This document shows, one piece after another, positions 35,885 to 44,612 of a stretch of 64,000 nt of DNA (the stretch's first letter is position 1; every line of letters begins with the position of its first letter). Under the pieces are notes generated by a model. It was not told the DNA's origin and did no database searches. It was given only the letters and a program-made list of their open reading frames with translations. Both the position numbers and the translations under genes were made by a program. This DNA comes from Sphingomonas sp. Leaf230 (lineage in GTDB: Bacteria > Pseudomonadota > Alphaproteobacteria > Sphingomonadales > Sphingomonadaceae): assembly GCF_001421745.1 (NCBI RefSeq), contig NZ_LMKW01000001.1, forward strand, positions 922,464-986,463, in the 5' to 3' direction.

Positions 35885-36046
35885 CCGAAATCCGCCAGTA
35901 CCTTTTGATCGTCATCGTTATCACGTCTGACGTGATCCAAGCGTTGTCTGTGGCTGCCAACCTGTCGGACGGCGCCTTCCAAGGCATATGCTGAATTCCT
36001 TGCCTCAATCCAAACCGTGATCCGCCCCTAGCACGACCACTGTTGA

Positions 36047-36091
36047 CATATATCCCTCCCGCATATTAGTAATATGCCAGAAGGATATATG
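36047..36091. promoter_or_regulatory. Large nested palindrome (NrtR-type operator candidate)
   Basis: A 45-bp two-layer symmetric element centred on base 36069. The inner perfect palindrome GCATATTAGTAATATGC (36061-36077) is flanked by 5-bp spacers and perfect outer arms CATATATCC (36047-36055) and GGATATATG (36083-36091). A TTGACA at 36043-36048 overlaps its left edge, so binding would block the promoter. It ends 8 bp before the NrtR-like gene, as expected for an autoregulatory site. Confidence 0.75.
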
Positions 36092-36099
36092 GGTGTCAG

Positions 36100-36828
36100 A
36101 TGAACGAGACTGAGTTCCTCGATGGATATGATCCACACCGGTACGAGCGCCCATCGGTTGCGGTCGATCTAATCCTGGCCAGCGTCGTCAACGGCAGGCC
36201 CGCCGCGTTGCTCATGCAGCGTCCCGAACATCCTTGCCTTGGTGCGTGGTCGCTACCCGGTGGGTTCGCCGGCATCGACGAGAGCCTCGATGCCGCGGCA
36301 CACCGCGTGCTAGAAACGAAAGTACGGATGGCGGACGCCTATATCGAACAGCTCTACACGTTCGGCACGGTCGACCGTGACCCGCGCACCCGGGTGATCA
36401 GCGTCGCGTATTTCGCACTGCTTCCCCCTGCCCGCTTCGCAGCCGCGCTGAAGGCGGCGCCCGACCTGATATTGGCCGAACTCGTCGTCCCCTGGTCCGG
36501 CGAGACCGGCGGGCCGGTCGAGGCGCGGTCACAGGATGGAGACGCGCTGCCGCTCGCATTCGACCATGCCGAGATGCTCGGGCTCGCGATGCTGCGACTG
36601 CGCGGCAAGCTCGATTACTCGGATGTCGCCTTCGCGCTGCTGCCCGAACGCTTCACGCTTCGGGCACTGCAGGACGTCCACGAGACGATCCTCGGGCGAC
36701 CGCTCAACAAGCCCGCCTTTCGCCGCCGCATGCTCGCCACGAACACGCTGGTGGCGACCGGCGAACGCGAGACCGGTGCATCGTTCCGTCCCGCCGAACT
36801 CTTCCGCCACCATTCGACACAGGAGTAA
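36100..36828 (+). CDS. NrtR-like Nudix-related transcriptional regulator
   Basis: A 242-residue protein with an N-terminal Nudix-fold domain (about residues 15-150) and a C-terminal winged HTH (LDYSDVAFALLPERFTLRALQ...KPAFRRRML). This is the architecture of NrtR, which senses ADP-ribose-type ligands and represses NAD biosynthesis genes. The Nudix box is degenerate: GGFAGIDESLDAAAHRVLETK has RVLETK where REUxEE is needed, so it probably senses rather than hydrolyses. A nested palindrome precedes it, and an SPFH gene and an NAD-kinase-like gene follow, supporting an NAD-linked regulon. Confidence 0.88.
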   Translation: MNETEFLDGYDPHRYERPSVAVDLILASVVNGRPAALLMQRPEHPCLGAWSLPGGFAGIDESLDAAAHRVLETKVRMADAYIEQLYTFGTVDRDPRTRVISVAYFALLPPARFAAALKAAPDLILAELVVPWSGETGGPVEARSQDGDALPLAFDHAEMLGLAMLRLRGKLDYSDVAFALLPERFTLRALQDVHETILGRPLNKPAFRRRMLATNTLVATGERETGASFRPAELFRHHSTQE

Positions 36829-36833
36829 CCGTC

Positions 36834-37832
36834 ATGGCCTCGATCAAGAACCTCGGTTTCCTTGCCCAATTGCGCAGCGATGCGAGCAACCACGTGATCC
36901 GCTACCGCAGCGGCAAGGTGAAGCAGAGCGGGCGCGGGCTGGTCTTCTGGTTCCGTCCGGAGACCGCGAGCATCGCCGAGCTGCCGATGGACGACCGCGA
37001 GATGGCGATCTTCGTGAAGGGCCGCAGCCAGGACTTCCAGAGCGTGGCGATCCAGGGCACGCTGACCTGGCACGTCGCCGATCCCGAACTGCTCGCCTCG
37101 CGCGTCGATTTCAGCCTCGGCCTGCTTACCGGTGCCTATAAGAGCGAACCGATCCAGCGGATCGAGACCCGGCTCGCGGGGCTCGTCAACCAGGCCGCGT
37201 TGCAATATCTCGCGCAGGGCTCGGTGCGGGCGCTGCTCGATGCCGGTCCGGAGCCGCTGCGCCACCAGCTCGAGGCTGCGCTCGCCAACGATCCGGCGCT
37301 GAACGAAATTGGTATCGCGGTCACCGCGGTTCGCCTGACCAACCTTGCGCCATCGAGCGAACTCGAACGCGCGCTCCAGACCCCGACGTTCGAGGCGCTC
37401 CAGCAAAAGGCCGACCAGGCGACGTTCGAACGCCGCGCGCTCGCGGTCGAGAAGGAACGTGCGATCGCCGAGAACGAACTGGCCAATCGCACCGAACTCG
37501 CGCGCCGCTAAATGCTGCTCATCACGCAGGAGGCCGAGAACGCACGCAACCGCGCCACCGGTCTGGCCGAGGCGCAGCAGGTCGAGGCGGGGGCGGAAGC
37601 CGAGCGTATCCGCACGATCGAAAGTGCCAAGGCGGAAGCGGAGCAGGCCCGGATGACAATCTACCGCGACCTGCCGCCGGGGGTAATGCTCGGGCTCGCC
37701 GCGCGCGAACTGGCGGGCAAGCTCGATACGATCGAGCATCTGAACATCACGCCCGACCTCCTCGCGACCGTGCTCGGCGAATTCCGTAATGCACAGCCAG
37801 CCCCGACGGCTCAGACTGCGCTGCCCCGCTGA
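36834..37832 (+). pseudogene. SPFH/band-7 protein interrupted by an in-frame TAA
   Basis: Residues 1-225 (to 37508) form an SPFH (stomatin/prohibitin) domain with DREMAIFVKGRSQDF and TWHVADPELLASRVDF, then a coiled coil. A TAA at 37509-37511 stops it within the coiled coil (ELARR stop MLLITQEAENARNRA), and the same frame runs on for 106 residues to 37832. GAA to TAA would restore one 332-residue protein. An ATG directly follows the stop, so reinitiation could make the C-terminal piece. It is either a broken gene or a split pair. It starts 5 bp after nrtR. SPFH proteins scaffold membrane complexes. Confidence 0.75.
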
Positions 37833-38725
37833 TGGCGACCAACGCCCCGCGCGCGGTCTTCGTCACCCGCGAGACCGACTATGACCTCCTGCTCGCACGA
37901 CACGCGACGCGCGGGCAGGCGAAGTTCTTTCTCGATACGCGCGGCCAGGACATCGACGTGATCGAGGATCGGCACCGCCAATTCCACGCCACGCTGCACG
38001 AAGCGCGCTCGCTCGTTCCCGACGACTGGCGCCAAGCGGGCGTCGCTCGTGCCGACCTCGACCGGTTCCTGTTCGGCCCGGAGGACGTGATCGTCGCGGT
38101 CGGGCAGGATGGGCTGGTCGCCAACGTCGCGAAGTATCTCGACGGGCAGCCCGTGCTCGGGCTCAACCCCGCTCCCGATCTGTACGATGGCGTCCTAGTG
38201 CGCGTGCCGCTGGCCCGCTTGGCGGCGCTGCTGCCTGCGAGCGTCTCGGGTGCGGCGCCGGCCGAGCAGCGGACGATGGTCGAGGCGCGGCTGGATACCG
38301 GTGAAAGGCTGCTCGCGCTGAATGAGGTGTTCGTCGGTCACCGCAGTCACCAGTCTGCACGCTACCGGATCACGTGCGGTGACCAGGCCGAGGACCATTC
38401 GTCGAGTGGGCTGATCGTCGCGTCGGGCACCGGCGCGACGGGCTGGGCCCGCTCGATCATGGAGGCGACGCATGCCGCCCTCCCTCTCGATCCGCAGGAG
38501 CGCGCGGTTGGCTTCTTCGTGCGCGAACCCTTCCCCAGCGTGGCGACCGCGACCTCGCTTCGTGCCGGCAAGCTCGTAGGCCAGCCGCTCGCGGTCACGT
38601 CGCGGATGAACGATGGCGGTGTGATCTTCGCGGACGGCGTCGAACAGGACTTCTTCGCCTTCGACTGGGGCCGCGGCGTCACCATCGCCCCCGCCACCCG
38701 CACCCTCCATCTCATCACCGGTTGA
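37832..38725 (+). CDS. NAD-kinase-like protein
   Basis: A 297-residue protein of the NAD/diacylglycerol kinase fold. The nucleotide motif reads VAVGQDGLVANVAKYL (about residues 86-101) where NAD kinases have GGDG, and the second signature SGLIVASGTGATGW (about 192-205) corresponds to the S/T-rich GTGSTGW motif. It is not a standard housekeeping NAD kinase; the Gly-to-Gln change may alter activity. Its ATG overlaps the SPFH stop by 1 bp. With NrtR and SPFH genes in one unit, a role in NAD(P) pool control is inferred. Confidence 0.8.
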   Translation: MATNAPRAVFVTRETDYDLLLARHATRGQAKFFLDTRGQDIDVIEDRHRQFHATLHEARSLVPDDWRQAGVARADLDRFLFGPEDVIVAVGQDGLVANVAKYLDGQPVLGLNPAPDLYDGVLVRVPLARLAALLPASVSGAAPAEQRTMVEARLDTGERLLALNEVFVGHRSHQSARYRITCGDQAEDHSSSGLIVASGTGATGWARSIMEATHAALPLDPQERAVGFFVREPFPSVATATSLRAGKLVGQPLAVTSRMNDGGVIFADGVEQDFFAFDWGRGVTIAPATRTLHLITG

Positions 38726-38759
38726 GTCGTTCGGCATTGTGCTCGCTCAAGGCCAACAC

Positions 38760-38779
38760 GGCCGCCCGAGACAGCGGCC
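38760..38779. terminator. Hairpin between convergent genes
   Basis: Arms GGCCGC (38760-38765) and GCGGCC (38774-38779) with an 8-nt loop lie in the 77-bp gap between the NAD-kinase-like gene and the convergent DUF4139 gene. There is no long T-run on either side. Confidence 0.4.
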
Positions 38780-38802
38780 TTCGTGCTGGTTAGCTCGGGA
38801 CG

Positions 38803-40362
38803 TCAGTAGCGGTAACGCAACACGGCCTTGCCACCCGGTCGCAGCAGCGGCGACCAAGTAGAAATTCCGTCGATACTACGAACCTCGTCGCCGTCGGCTT
38901 GGATCGCCTGGCCCGCGGCGCCGATCGCCACGTCGAGCATCACGGGAAACGAGTTGCCGTTGCTCGCCGTTACGACGGCCTCGTGCGAACCGGCGGTTTC
39001 TGAAGTTAGCGCTGCCATCGGGCTCAGCACGGCGACTGCCTGGGTTAGTGTCACACGGCTACTAACGCCGGCAGCCAGACGAACCGTTTCGCCAATTGTG
39101 CGGTCGCCGATCGTTCCCAAACCCAGAAGCAATCGCCCGCTTGCCTGATCCGCGTAGAGCGCAGTGCTGCCGGCGGGCAGCGGCACGCCCAAGCTGTGCT
39201 GTTTATCGTTCTTCAGCACCAGCACGATCGACGTCGGCACACCGTCGAGTTGTTGTCCGGGATACACTGCGCGCCGATAGCGCCGCTCGACCGGCACCGC
39301 CTTCTGAACGATCAGGGCAACCTGCTTCTGTCCCCTGGCCACGACGGTGGTCGGCATCGGCACGCGGTACAGCTTGAGGTCGCCCAGGTCCTCGGGTGGC
39401 GGCGGCGGTGGTGGCGGCGGTGGTGGCGGTGCCGGAACCGGCGCAGATAGCGCGAACGCCATGACTCGCGATCCGGTTACCACGATCTCTTCGGCTAGCT
39501 CGAATTGCTTTTGCCGCAGGTCTGAGGTCGTGGTGCCGAGCGGGTAGCAGACCAATCGCAGCGCACCAGCCGTCGCAGGCATCGCCGGGACCGCGACGCG
39601 GTTGAGCCGGCCTGCGACAGCCTGAACGTCCGCATTCGAGAAGATCTCCGGATTGCCGTTGGCGAGAGTCAGCCAAGCGAACAGGTCGACCGTGCGACCG
39701 TCGGCGGCAAGCGACGTGACGTAGCTCGCTCGCCAGTCGAAGCCCGAGGACAAATAGGAGAGTCGCACCGTGACCGTGCGCGCCGTCGGGCTGGTCGTCG
39801 TTACGCTCAGCACCGGCTTGCTCGACAGGCTCATTGGCACCCGCGCGAAATTCAACCGTTCGGCCAGACCCGAACAGCGCAACGCCTCGATCCCGGCAGT
39901 CGTGCGCAGGATAACCCCCGGTGTCGGGCCTGCAACGATCGTCGCGGGTTCACTCACCAATTTTCCGCTCGCCTTGTCGGTGCGGGTCAGCGTCACCTCG
40001 CGACCAAGCGTGCCATCGACCAGAGAGGCGGGCGACAGCAGGCGGGCGTCGCGGTTCTTTTCGATCGTGCCGCCAGGTAGGCCGTCAACGATGGCGCTGA
40101 CAGGGACGATCCCCTCCGCCACGCCTTCGAACCGGATCACTGCGGATCCCCGAGGCAATCGTACGCGACGGGTCTCCGTCACCAGGGCGAAGCCACCGAG
40201 ATACCGCAGGTTCATCGCGCCCTTGCCGTAAGGCGAGCGGTATGCCGTCAACGCGACGTGATCGGGCGCGGACGACGTAACGATGGCCGTCCGAGTCTGC
40301 GCTTCCGCCCCTCCCGACAACAAAATGCCCGCCAGCAGCGCGAGGAGCAGCCAAAGCCGCAT
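38803..40362 (-). CDS. Secreted DUF4139 protein with polyproline segment
   Basis: A 519-residue protein: signal peptide (LLALLAGILLSGGAEAQ), then a DUF4139-type body beginning with VALTAYRSPYGKGAMNL and including LSYLSSGFDWRASYVT, a segment conserved in the family. In the middle is EEIVVTGSR, which looks like a TonB-box motif, closely followed by 12 consecutive prolines and EDLGDLKLYRVP. The C-terminus is AVLRYRY. The function of the family is unknown; it is secreted or periplasmic. The start at 40362 overlaps the upstream gene's TGA by one base, so the two DUF4139 genes are coupled. Confidence 0.85.
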   Translation of the reverse strand: MRLWLLLALLAGILLSGGAEAQTRTAIVTSSAPDHVALTAYRSPYGKGAMNLRYLGGFALVTETRRVRLPRGSAVIRFEGVAEGIVPVSAIVDGLPGGTIEKNRDARLLSPASLVDGTLGREVTLTRTDKASGKLVSEPATIVAGPTPGVILRTTAGIEALRCSGLAERLNFARVPMSLSSKPVLSVTTTSPTARTVTVRLSYLSSGFDWRASYVTSLAADGRTVDLFAWLTLANGNPEIFSNADVQAVAGRLNRVAVPAMPATAGALRLVCYPLGTTTSDLRQKQFELAEEIVVTGSRVMAFALSAPVPAPPPPPPPPPPPPEDLGDLKLYRVPMPTTVVARGQKQVALIVQKAVPVERRYRRAVYPGQQLDGVPTSIVLVLKNDKQHSLGVPLPAGSTALYADQASGRLLLGLGTIGDRTIGETVRLAAGVSSRVTLTQAVAVLSPMAALTSETAGSHEAVVTASNGNSFPVMLDVAIGAAGQAIQADGDEVRSIDGISTWSPLLRPGGKAVLRYRY

Positions 40363-41795
40363 CAGTAGCGGGTGTCGAAGGTCGCAGTTACCGTCGCGGT
40401 GCCGTTGGCCGGCACCGCGACTTGCCACGTCATTGTACCGGCGTCGCGACGCTCGCCCTTGGCGCTATCCGCAACGACGCGCACGTCGCCCCCGTCGAGC
40501 CCCCCCTGCACGAGTTCGACCGTCACCGGCCGGCCGCGCGCATTGGTCAGCGTATACCGCATCGCCGTACGCCATCGACTATCACCCTGCCGCGTCCGCG
40601 ATACGGTGGTTGGCTGCACCTTCACGTCGAAGGCATCGCCGGTGGGCAGCGCGATCGTCGATCCTTGGGGAGTATGCTCGATACGGTTCTCGCCCGTGAA
40701 CTGTGGTTGGCCACGCGCGTCCCGGACATAGACCCGGACCACGCCCGCCGGCAGCGCGTCGCCCAGGCCGGCCGCGCCCGAGTTGCTGAAACGGAGCACC
40801 GACTGCGCGCTTCGTAGCTCCTCCGAGCTGCCCAGCCAGCCATTCTCGAAACGATAGCCCGCGCTTGCCGCAACGCCCTTCGCGTCGAGGAAGCTGACCT
40901 GCTTGGTCTGCTTGTCGGCGATCGTGGTGCGCTCAGCCAAAGGATACAAATAGAAGTCGCCAAGCTGTCCGCGCGCGGTGCTTTCGGTTCCGGGCAGAGT
41001 CGTCGTCGTCATGCGGCGGCGGCGCGGGTTGTAATTGCCGTTCCCGTCATCATCCGTGCTGCCGACCTCGCCAGCAACCAGCAACGTTCTGGCGTTGCCG
41101 AACGTCGTGCCGCTGGTGTTCTTCAACGTCACCCAGCCTTGAACGTCCACCGTCCCACTCTTGTCGTCGAACAAAGCGACATAGTCGGCACTCCAGCCCA
41201 GCCCACGGCTCAGGTAGGACAGTGTCGCCGGGCGCGATCCCGCACGCGTGCTGGCCAACGTCACCGACAATGTCGGACGGGCTCGCAACGCATCGGGCAC
41301 CCGGTCGAAGATCGCGCGCACAGGCAGTCCGTCGTCGCGCAACACCTCGACATGACCGTTCACCTCGATGACGACGCCGCCATTGACCGCCAACACTTTC
41401 GCACGGTCGCGGGTCTCGGCGCCGGTAGCGGGGTTGGTGCGCACCAGCGTGATCGTCTCGCCCACCGCTTTCTCCATCAGGCTCGACGGGCTGAGCAGAT
41501 CATAATCGAAGTTCTGCTCGACGATCGCGGCATCGGGCACCGTCAGCGATACCGTCTCCGGCCGGATCGACGCGCTCACGTCGGGAAAGCTCTGCCGCAC
41601 CCGCCCGTCTGCCAGGGCCAGCGACCGCACGTCCTGCACCAGCGCGACGTCGTTGTTGTAGATGGTAACCGACACGTCCCCCTGCGCGCTACCCGCGGTC
41701 GGCGAGTCGGCGGGGGGCGGCAGTTGTTGGGCGCTCGCCGCCGTCGATCCGAGCAGCATTGCCAGCCCATACGCTCGCCAGATGTTGTCGCGCAC
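40362..41795 (-). CDS. Secreted DUF4139 family protein
   Basis: A 477-residue protein with a signal peptide ending at ASAQQ. It shows the DUF4139 pattern: VTIYNNDVALVQDVRSL, EQNFDYDLLSPSSLMEKAVGE and ATLSYLSRGLGWSADYVALF, with C-terminal FDTRY. These proteins are predicted beta-rich and their role is unknown. The GTG start at 41795 is chosen because AGGGGAGA lies 5-6 nt upstream; the ATG at 41846 has no such site. It is a distant paralogue of the next gene, with which it forms a two-gene unit; a paired or heteromeric envelope role is inferred. Confidence 0.87.
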   Translation of the reverse strand: MRDNIWRAYGLAMLLGSTAASAQQLPPPADSPTAGSAQGDVSVTIYNNDVALVQDVRSLALADGRVRQSFPDVSASIRPETVSLTVPDAAIVEQNFDYDLLSPSSLMEKAVGETITLVRTNPATGAETRDRAKVLAVNGGVVIEVNGHVEVLRDDGLPVRAIFDRVPDALRARPTLSVTLASTRAGSRPATLSYLSRGLGWSADYVALFDDKSGTVDVQGWVTLKNTSGTTFGNARTLLVAGEVGSTDDDGNGNYNPRRRRMTTTTLPGTESTARGQLGDFYLYPLAERTTIADKQTKQVSFLDAKGVAASAGYRFENGWLGSSEELRSAQSVLRFSNSGAAGLGDALPAGVVRVYVRDARGQPQFTGENRIEHTPQGSTIALPTGDAFDVKVQPTTVSRTRQGDSRWRTAMRYTLTNARGRPVTVELVQGGLDGGDVRVVADSAKGERRDAGTMTWQVAVPANGTATVTATFDTRY

Positions 41796-41846
41796 GCCAT
41801 TCTCCCCTGAGTGCGCGACAATGACGCGGTCGGATCGGAAGGGCAA

Positions 41847-42543
41847 TGCGACAATGCCCCCCGCTTAGCGCTGGAAAGGCGTGGGATCGTTGGTTGCTGC
41901 GTGATCCAGCAGAAGCCCAATCGACAACCGATCGCACCGAACAGAACGTACGGAATCTCGAATTGTACCGGGCCTTGTCGAACTGGCTCAAGGGGTTAGC
42001 CGCCCAGGCCATTTGCTCCAGGTCTGCAGCCCACCCGATGCGCTGCGGTCAGCGCTCCCCGGAAGGTGGCACGTGGAGCTTACCGGGGACTTCATGACGA
42101 CGGTGCGTCGTTGCGAAAGTTGGAGAGCCCCGACAAGCGGATTGGCGGCCGACACCGCGGAAGCGTTTGTTTACGACCGCACCCTTACGGCTCTCGACCA
42201 CCGCCGGAAAGGGGTTGGCCGGGCGTTGTATCGGACCATGGGATGGGAGACTTTATCGACCTATCGACGGCATCGATCCCAATGATCTGATTGCGGCCCT
42301 TGGCGGATAGCGGACCCGACGTTCAATCTCGCGGTTTTCGGTCAACACTAGGGGTCGAGAATCCGATCAAGCCAACAAGGCTCTCCTGACGAGGTGGCGC
42401 CCCGACGAGGCCTCATCGTCTTCCCCTATCGCGACAGCAACATATGTAATTCCCGGAGCAGTTTAGCGGCAATTTCCGCAGACTTCGGTGGACTTTACTT
42501 TACGGACAGCTAGCCACGCGCTCAGTTTTGAGAGGACGTAATT
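41847..42543. other. Intergenic region before the inositol/YcaO cluster
   Basis: No intact gene is supported except the possible acetyltransferase remnant listed separately. The last 150 bp before 42544 should hold the promoter of the large rightward operon; TGAGAGGACG supplies a ribosome site just before the inositol-phosphate synthase ATG. I checked this stretch for a short Cys/Ser/Thr-rich precursor peptide and saw none that I could defend. Confidence 0.5.
42094..42310 (+). pseudogene. Possible GNAT acetyltransferase remnant
   Basis: From ATG 42094 (preceded by GGGGAC) the frame reads AEAFVYDRTLTALDHRRKGVGRAL, resembling GNAT motif A (acetyl-CoA loop R/Q-x-x-G-x-G/A), but it is only about 64 residues long. 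A shift by one base after that point continues as GRLYRPIDGIDPNDLIAALGG to a TAG at 42310, which looks protein-like. A frameshifted and internally deleted relic is plausible; chance coding is the alternative. Confidence 0.3.
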
Positions 42544-43722
42544 ATGGGCGAACGGGTCGGGATCGCAGTGATCGGACTGAATGGCGCGGTGGCCACCACC
42601 GCGGCCGCGGGGATCGCGATGATCCGCGCGGGGTCGAACGACCTGTCGGGCCTGCCGCTCGCCAGCCGCGACGTCGACGGCATGGCGGCATACCGCGATC
42701 TCCATTTCGGCGGCTGGGACCTCAGCCATGACGACCTCGCGACCGCCGCGCTGAAGCACGGCGTGCTGAGCGAGAGCGAACTCGCCAACGGGGCGTCCAG
42801 CCTGTCGGACATGCGGCCCTGGCCCGCCGTCGGCTCGACCGATTTCTGTGCGAACATCGACGGCGCCAACAAGATCGCCGCGCCCGGCCACCGCGCCGCG
42901 GTCCAGCACATCCAGGATGATCTCGCGCGCTTCAAGACCGAGCAGAATCTCGACCGCGTCGTGATGATCAATCTCGCCTCGACGGAGCGCAAGGCCGATC
43001 TTGGTGCGGACGCGCTGACCAGCGTCGAGGGCTTCGAGCGCGGTCTCGACAGCGATGACGCAGCGATCAGCCCGGCGATGCTCTATGCCTATGCGGCGAT
43101 CGCCAGCGACACGCCCTACGCCAATTTCACGCCGTCGGTCGCCGCCGACGTCGCACCGCTCGCCGAACTCGCCCGCCAGCGCGGCGTGCCGATCGCCGGC
43201 AAGGACGGCAAGACCGGCCAGACCTTGCTGAAGACGGTGATCGCGCCTGCGTTGCGTGACCGCGCGCTGCATGTCGATGGCTGGTTCTCGACCAACATCC
43301 TCGGCAATTCGGACGGCCTCGCGCTCGACGATCCCAAGAGCCTCGCGTCGAAGGTCGATACCAAGAAGTCGGTCCTCGACCAGATCCTCGGCTATCCGGT
43401 CGAGGATCACATCATCATGATCCATTATTACAAGCCGCGCGGCGACAACAAGGAAGCGTGGGACAACATCGACCTGACCGGCTTCCTAGGCCAGAAGATG
43501 CAGCTGAAGCTGAATTTCCTGTGCAAGGATTCGGTGCTCGCCGCACCGCTGGCGATCGAGATCGCGCGCTGCCTGGCACTGGCACAGACGCGCGGCGAAG
43601 GCGGCGTGCAGGACCAGATGGGGATCTTCTTCAAGATGCCGCAGACCGCCGACGGCGGCGAGCCGATCCACGCATTCGGCGAGCAGCAGCTGATCCTCGA
43701 CACCTGGCTTGATCGCCGATGA
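42544..43722 (+). CDS. ino1: Inositol-3-phosphate synthase
   Basis: A 392-residue myo-inositol-phosphate synthase, which converts glucose 6-phosphate to 1D-myo-inositol 3-phosphate with bound NAD. Visible are the N-terminal Rossmann GLNGAVATTAAAG, SLSDMRPWPAVGSTDF, the active-site loop GKDGKTGQTLLKTV and GWFSTNILGNSDG. It has the compact (about 390 aa) size of bacterial/archaeal forms, not the 510-aa eukaryotic form. It is the first gene of a 13-gene same-strand run, joined to the next by a 4-bp ATGA overlap, so the cluster's product most likely contains an inositol (inference). Confidence 0.93.
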   Translation: MGERVGIAVIGLNGAVATTAAAGIAMIRAGSNDLSGLPLASRDVDGMAAYRDLHFGGWDLSHDDLATAALKHGVLSESELANGASSLSDMRPWPAVGSTDFCANIDGANKIAAPGHRAAVQHIQDDLARFKTEQNLDRVVMINLASTERKADLGADALTSVEGFERGLDSDDAAISPAMLYAYAAIASDTPYANFTPSVAADVAPLAELARQRGVPIAGKDGKTGQTLLKTVIAPALRDRALHVDGWFSTNILGNSDGLALDDPKSLASKVDTKKSVLDQILGYPVEDHIIMIHYYKPRGDNKEAWDNIDLTGFLGQKMQLKLNFLCKDSVLAAPLAIEIARCLALAQTRGEGGVQDQMGIFFKMPQTADGGEPIHAFGEQQLILDTWLDRR

Positions 43723-44612
43723 CGTTCGAAGCTGCGCATCTGCCGCTGTTGCGTGAACTTGGCGACCTGAAGCGGATCCGGTCGGCGGAACGCGACGGGT
43801 CGATCGCCGAGCGATTGTTCGCGCGTGGCTGGGCGGCGCTGGCAGCGGGCGATGCGCCGGCTGCGGTGATGCGTCGTACCGTCGCGGCCGCGCTCGCCGC
43901 GGCACGACTGGGCGATCTCGACCGCACCACGCTGGCCGAGCTTGGCCTGTCCGATGCGGAAGCGTGTGCCGTGCTCGAACGCGGGTTCGACGAGGTGGCA
44001 GTGTTGCTCGACCCGGCGCTCGCGGCGGACCTGCGCAATGCGCTGCCAGAGGGCGCACCGGCGGCGGGGCCGGTGCCACGGTTCGTCACGCAACTCGCGA
44101 CGCAGCCGCGTGCGGGCGTCACTTGCCCGGGGCGGCCGCGCCTGTTGCTCCAGCCGCCTGAGAACCACGCCGAGCACTGCCTGATCGTCGCAGTATACTG
44201 CGTGCTCGCGGCACCCGGTTACGGCGCGGATCCGGCGGAGGTGTTCCTCGCATCGATGGCGCATCATTTCCACAATGCGGCGATGCCCGACGCGGGGTTC
44301 ACCGGCGAAGTGCTGCTCGGCGACCTGCTCGACTGCGTGATAGACGCCGCGCGCGAACAGGCGATGGCGATGCTCGATCCGGCGGTGGCGGCGCAGGTTC
44401 GCGCGGCGATCGCGCCGATCGCTGGCGACGCGACGCCGGCGGCCCGGGCGTTCCATGCCGCCGACGTGCTCGACCGCGTGCTGGAAATCGAACAGCACAC
44501 GCGCGCCGCCTCGGCGACGATGGACACGGTGCTGCATACCTACGAACTCGTCCATGCCGGCCCGGTCAAGACGTTCCACGACCACGTTCTGGCGGACGTC
44601 GGCCTGTTGTGA
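43719..44612 (+). CDS. HD-domain-like protein of the inositol/YcaO cluster
   Basis: A 297-residue mostly helical protein. The central part carries histidines and acids in HD-phosphohydrolase order: NHAEHCLIVAVYCVLAA, MAHHFHNAAMPDAG and FHAADVLDRVLEIEQH, suggesting a two-metal site. The N-terminal 130 residues are not recognised. Possible roles are hydrolysis of a phosphate (for example on the inositol phosphate) or a diiron-type HD oxygenase such as inositol oxygenase; neither is shown. It overlaps both neighbours by 4 bp. Confidence 0.7.
   Translation: MTFEAAHLPLLRELGDLKRIRSAERDGSIAERLFARGWAALAAGDAPAAVMRRTVAAALAAARLGDLDRTTLAELGLSDAEACAVLERGFDEVAVLLDPALAADLRNALPEGAPAAGPVPRFVTQLATQPRAGVTCPGRPRLLLQPPENHAEHCLIVAVYCVLAAPGYGADPAEVFLASMAHHFHNAAMPDAGFTGEVLLGDLLDCVIDAAREQAMAMLDPAVAAQVRAAIAPIAGDATPAARAFHAADVLDRVLEIEQHTRAASATMDTVLHTYELVHAGPVKTFHDHVLADVGLL

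Noticed and set aside
39390..39440. GGT/GGC repeat as a microsatellite or glycine-rich plus-strand gene
   Set aside because: It is the codon run for 12 prolines inside the minus-strand DUF4139 gene, whose frame is intact on both sides.
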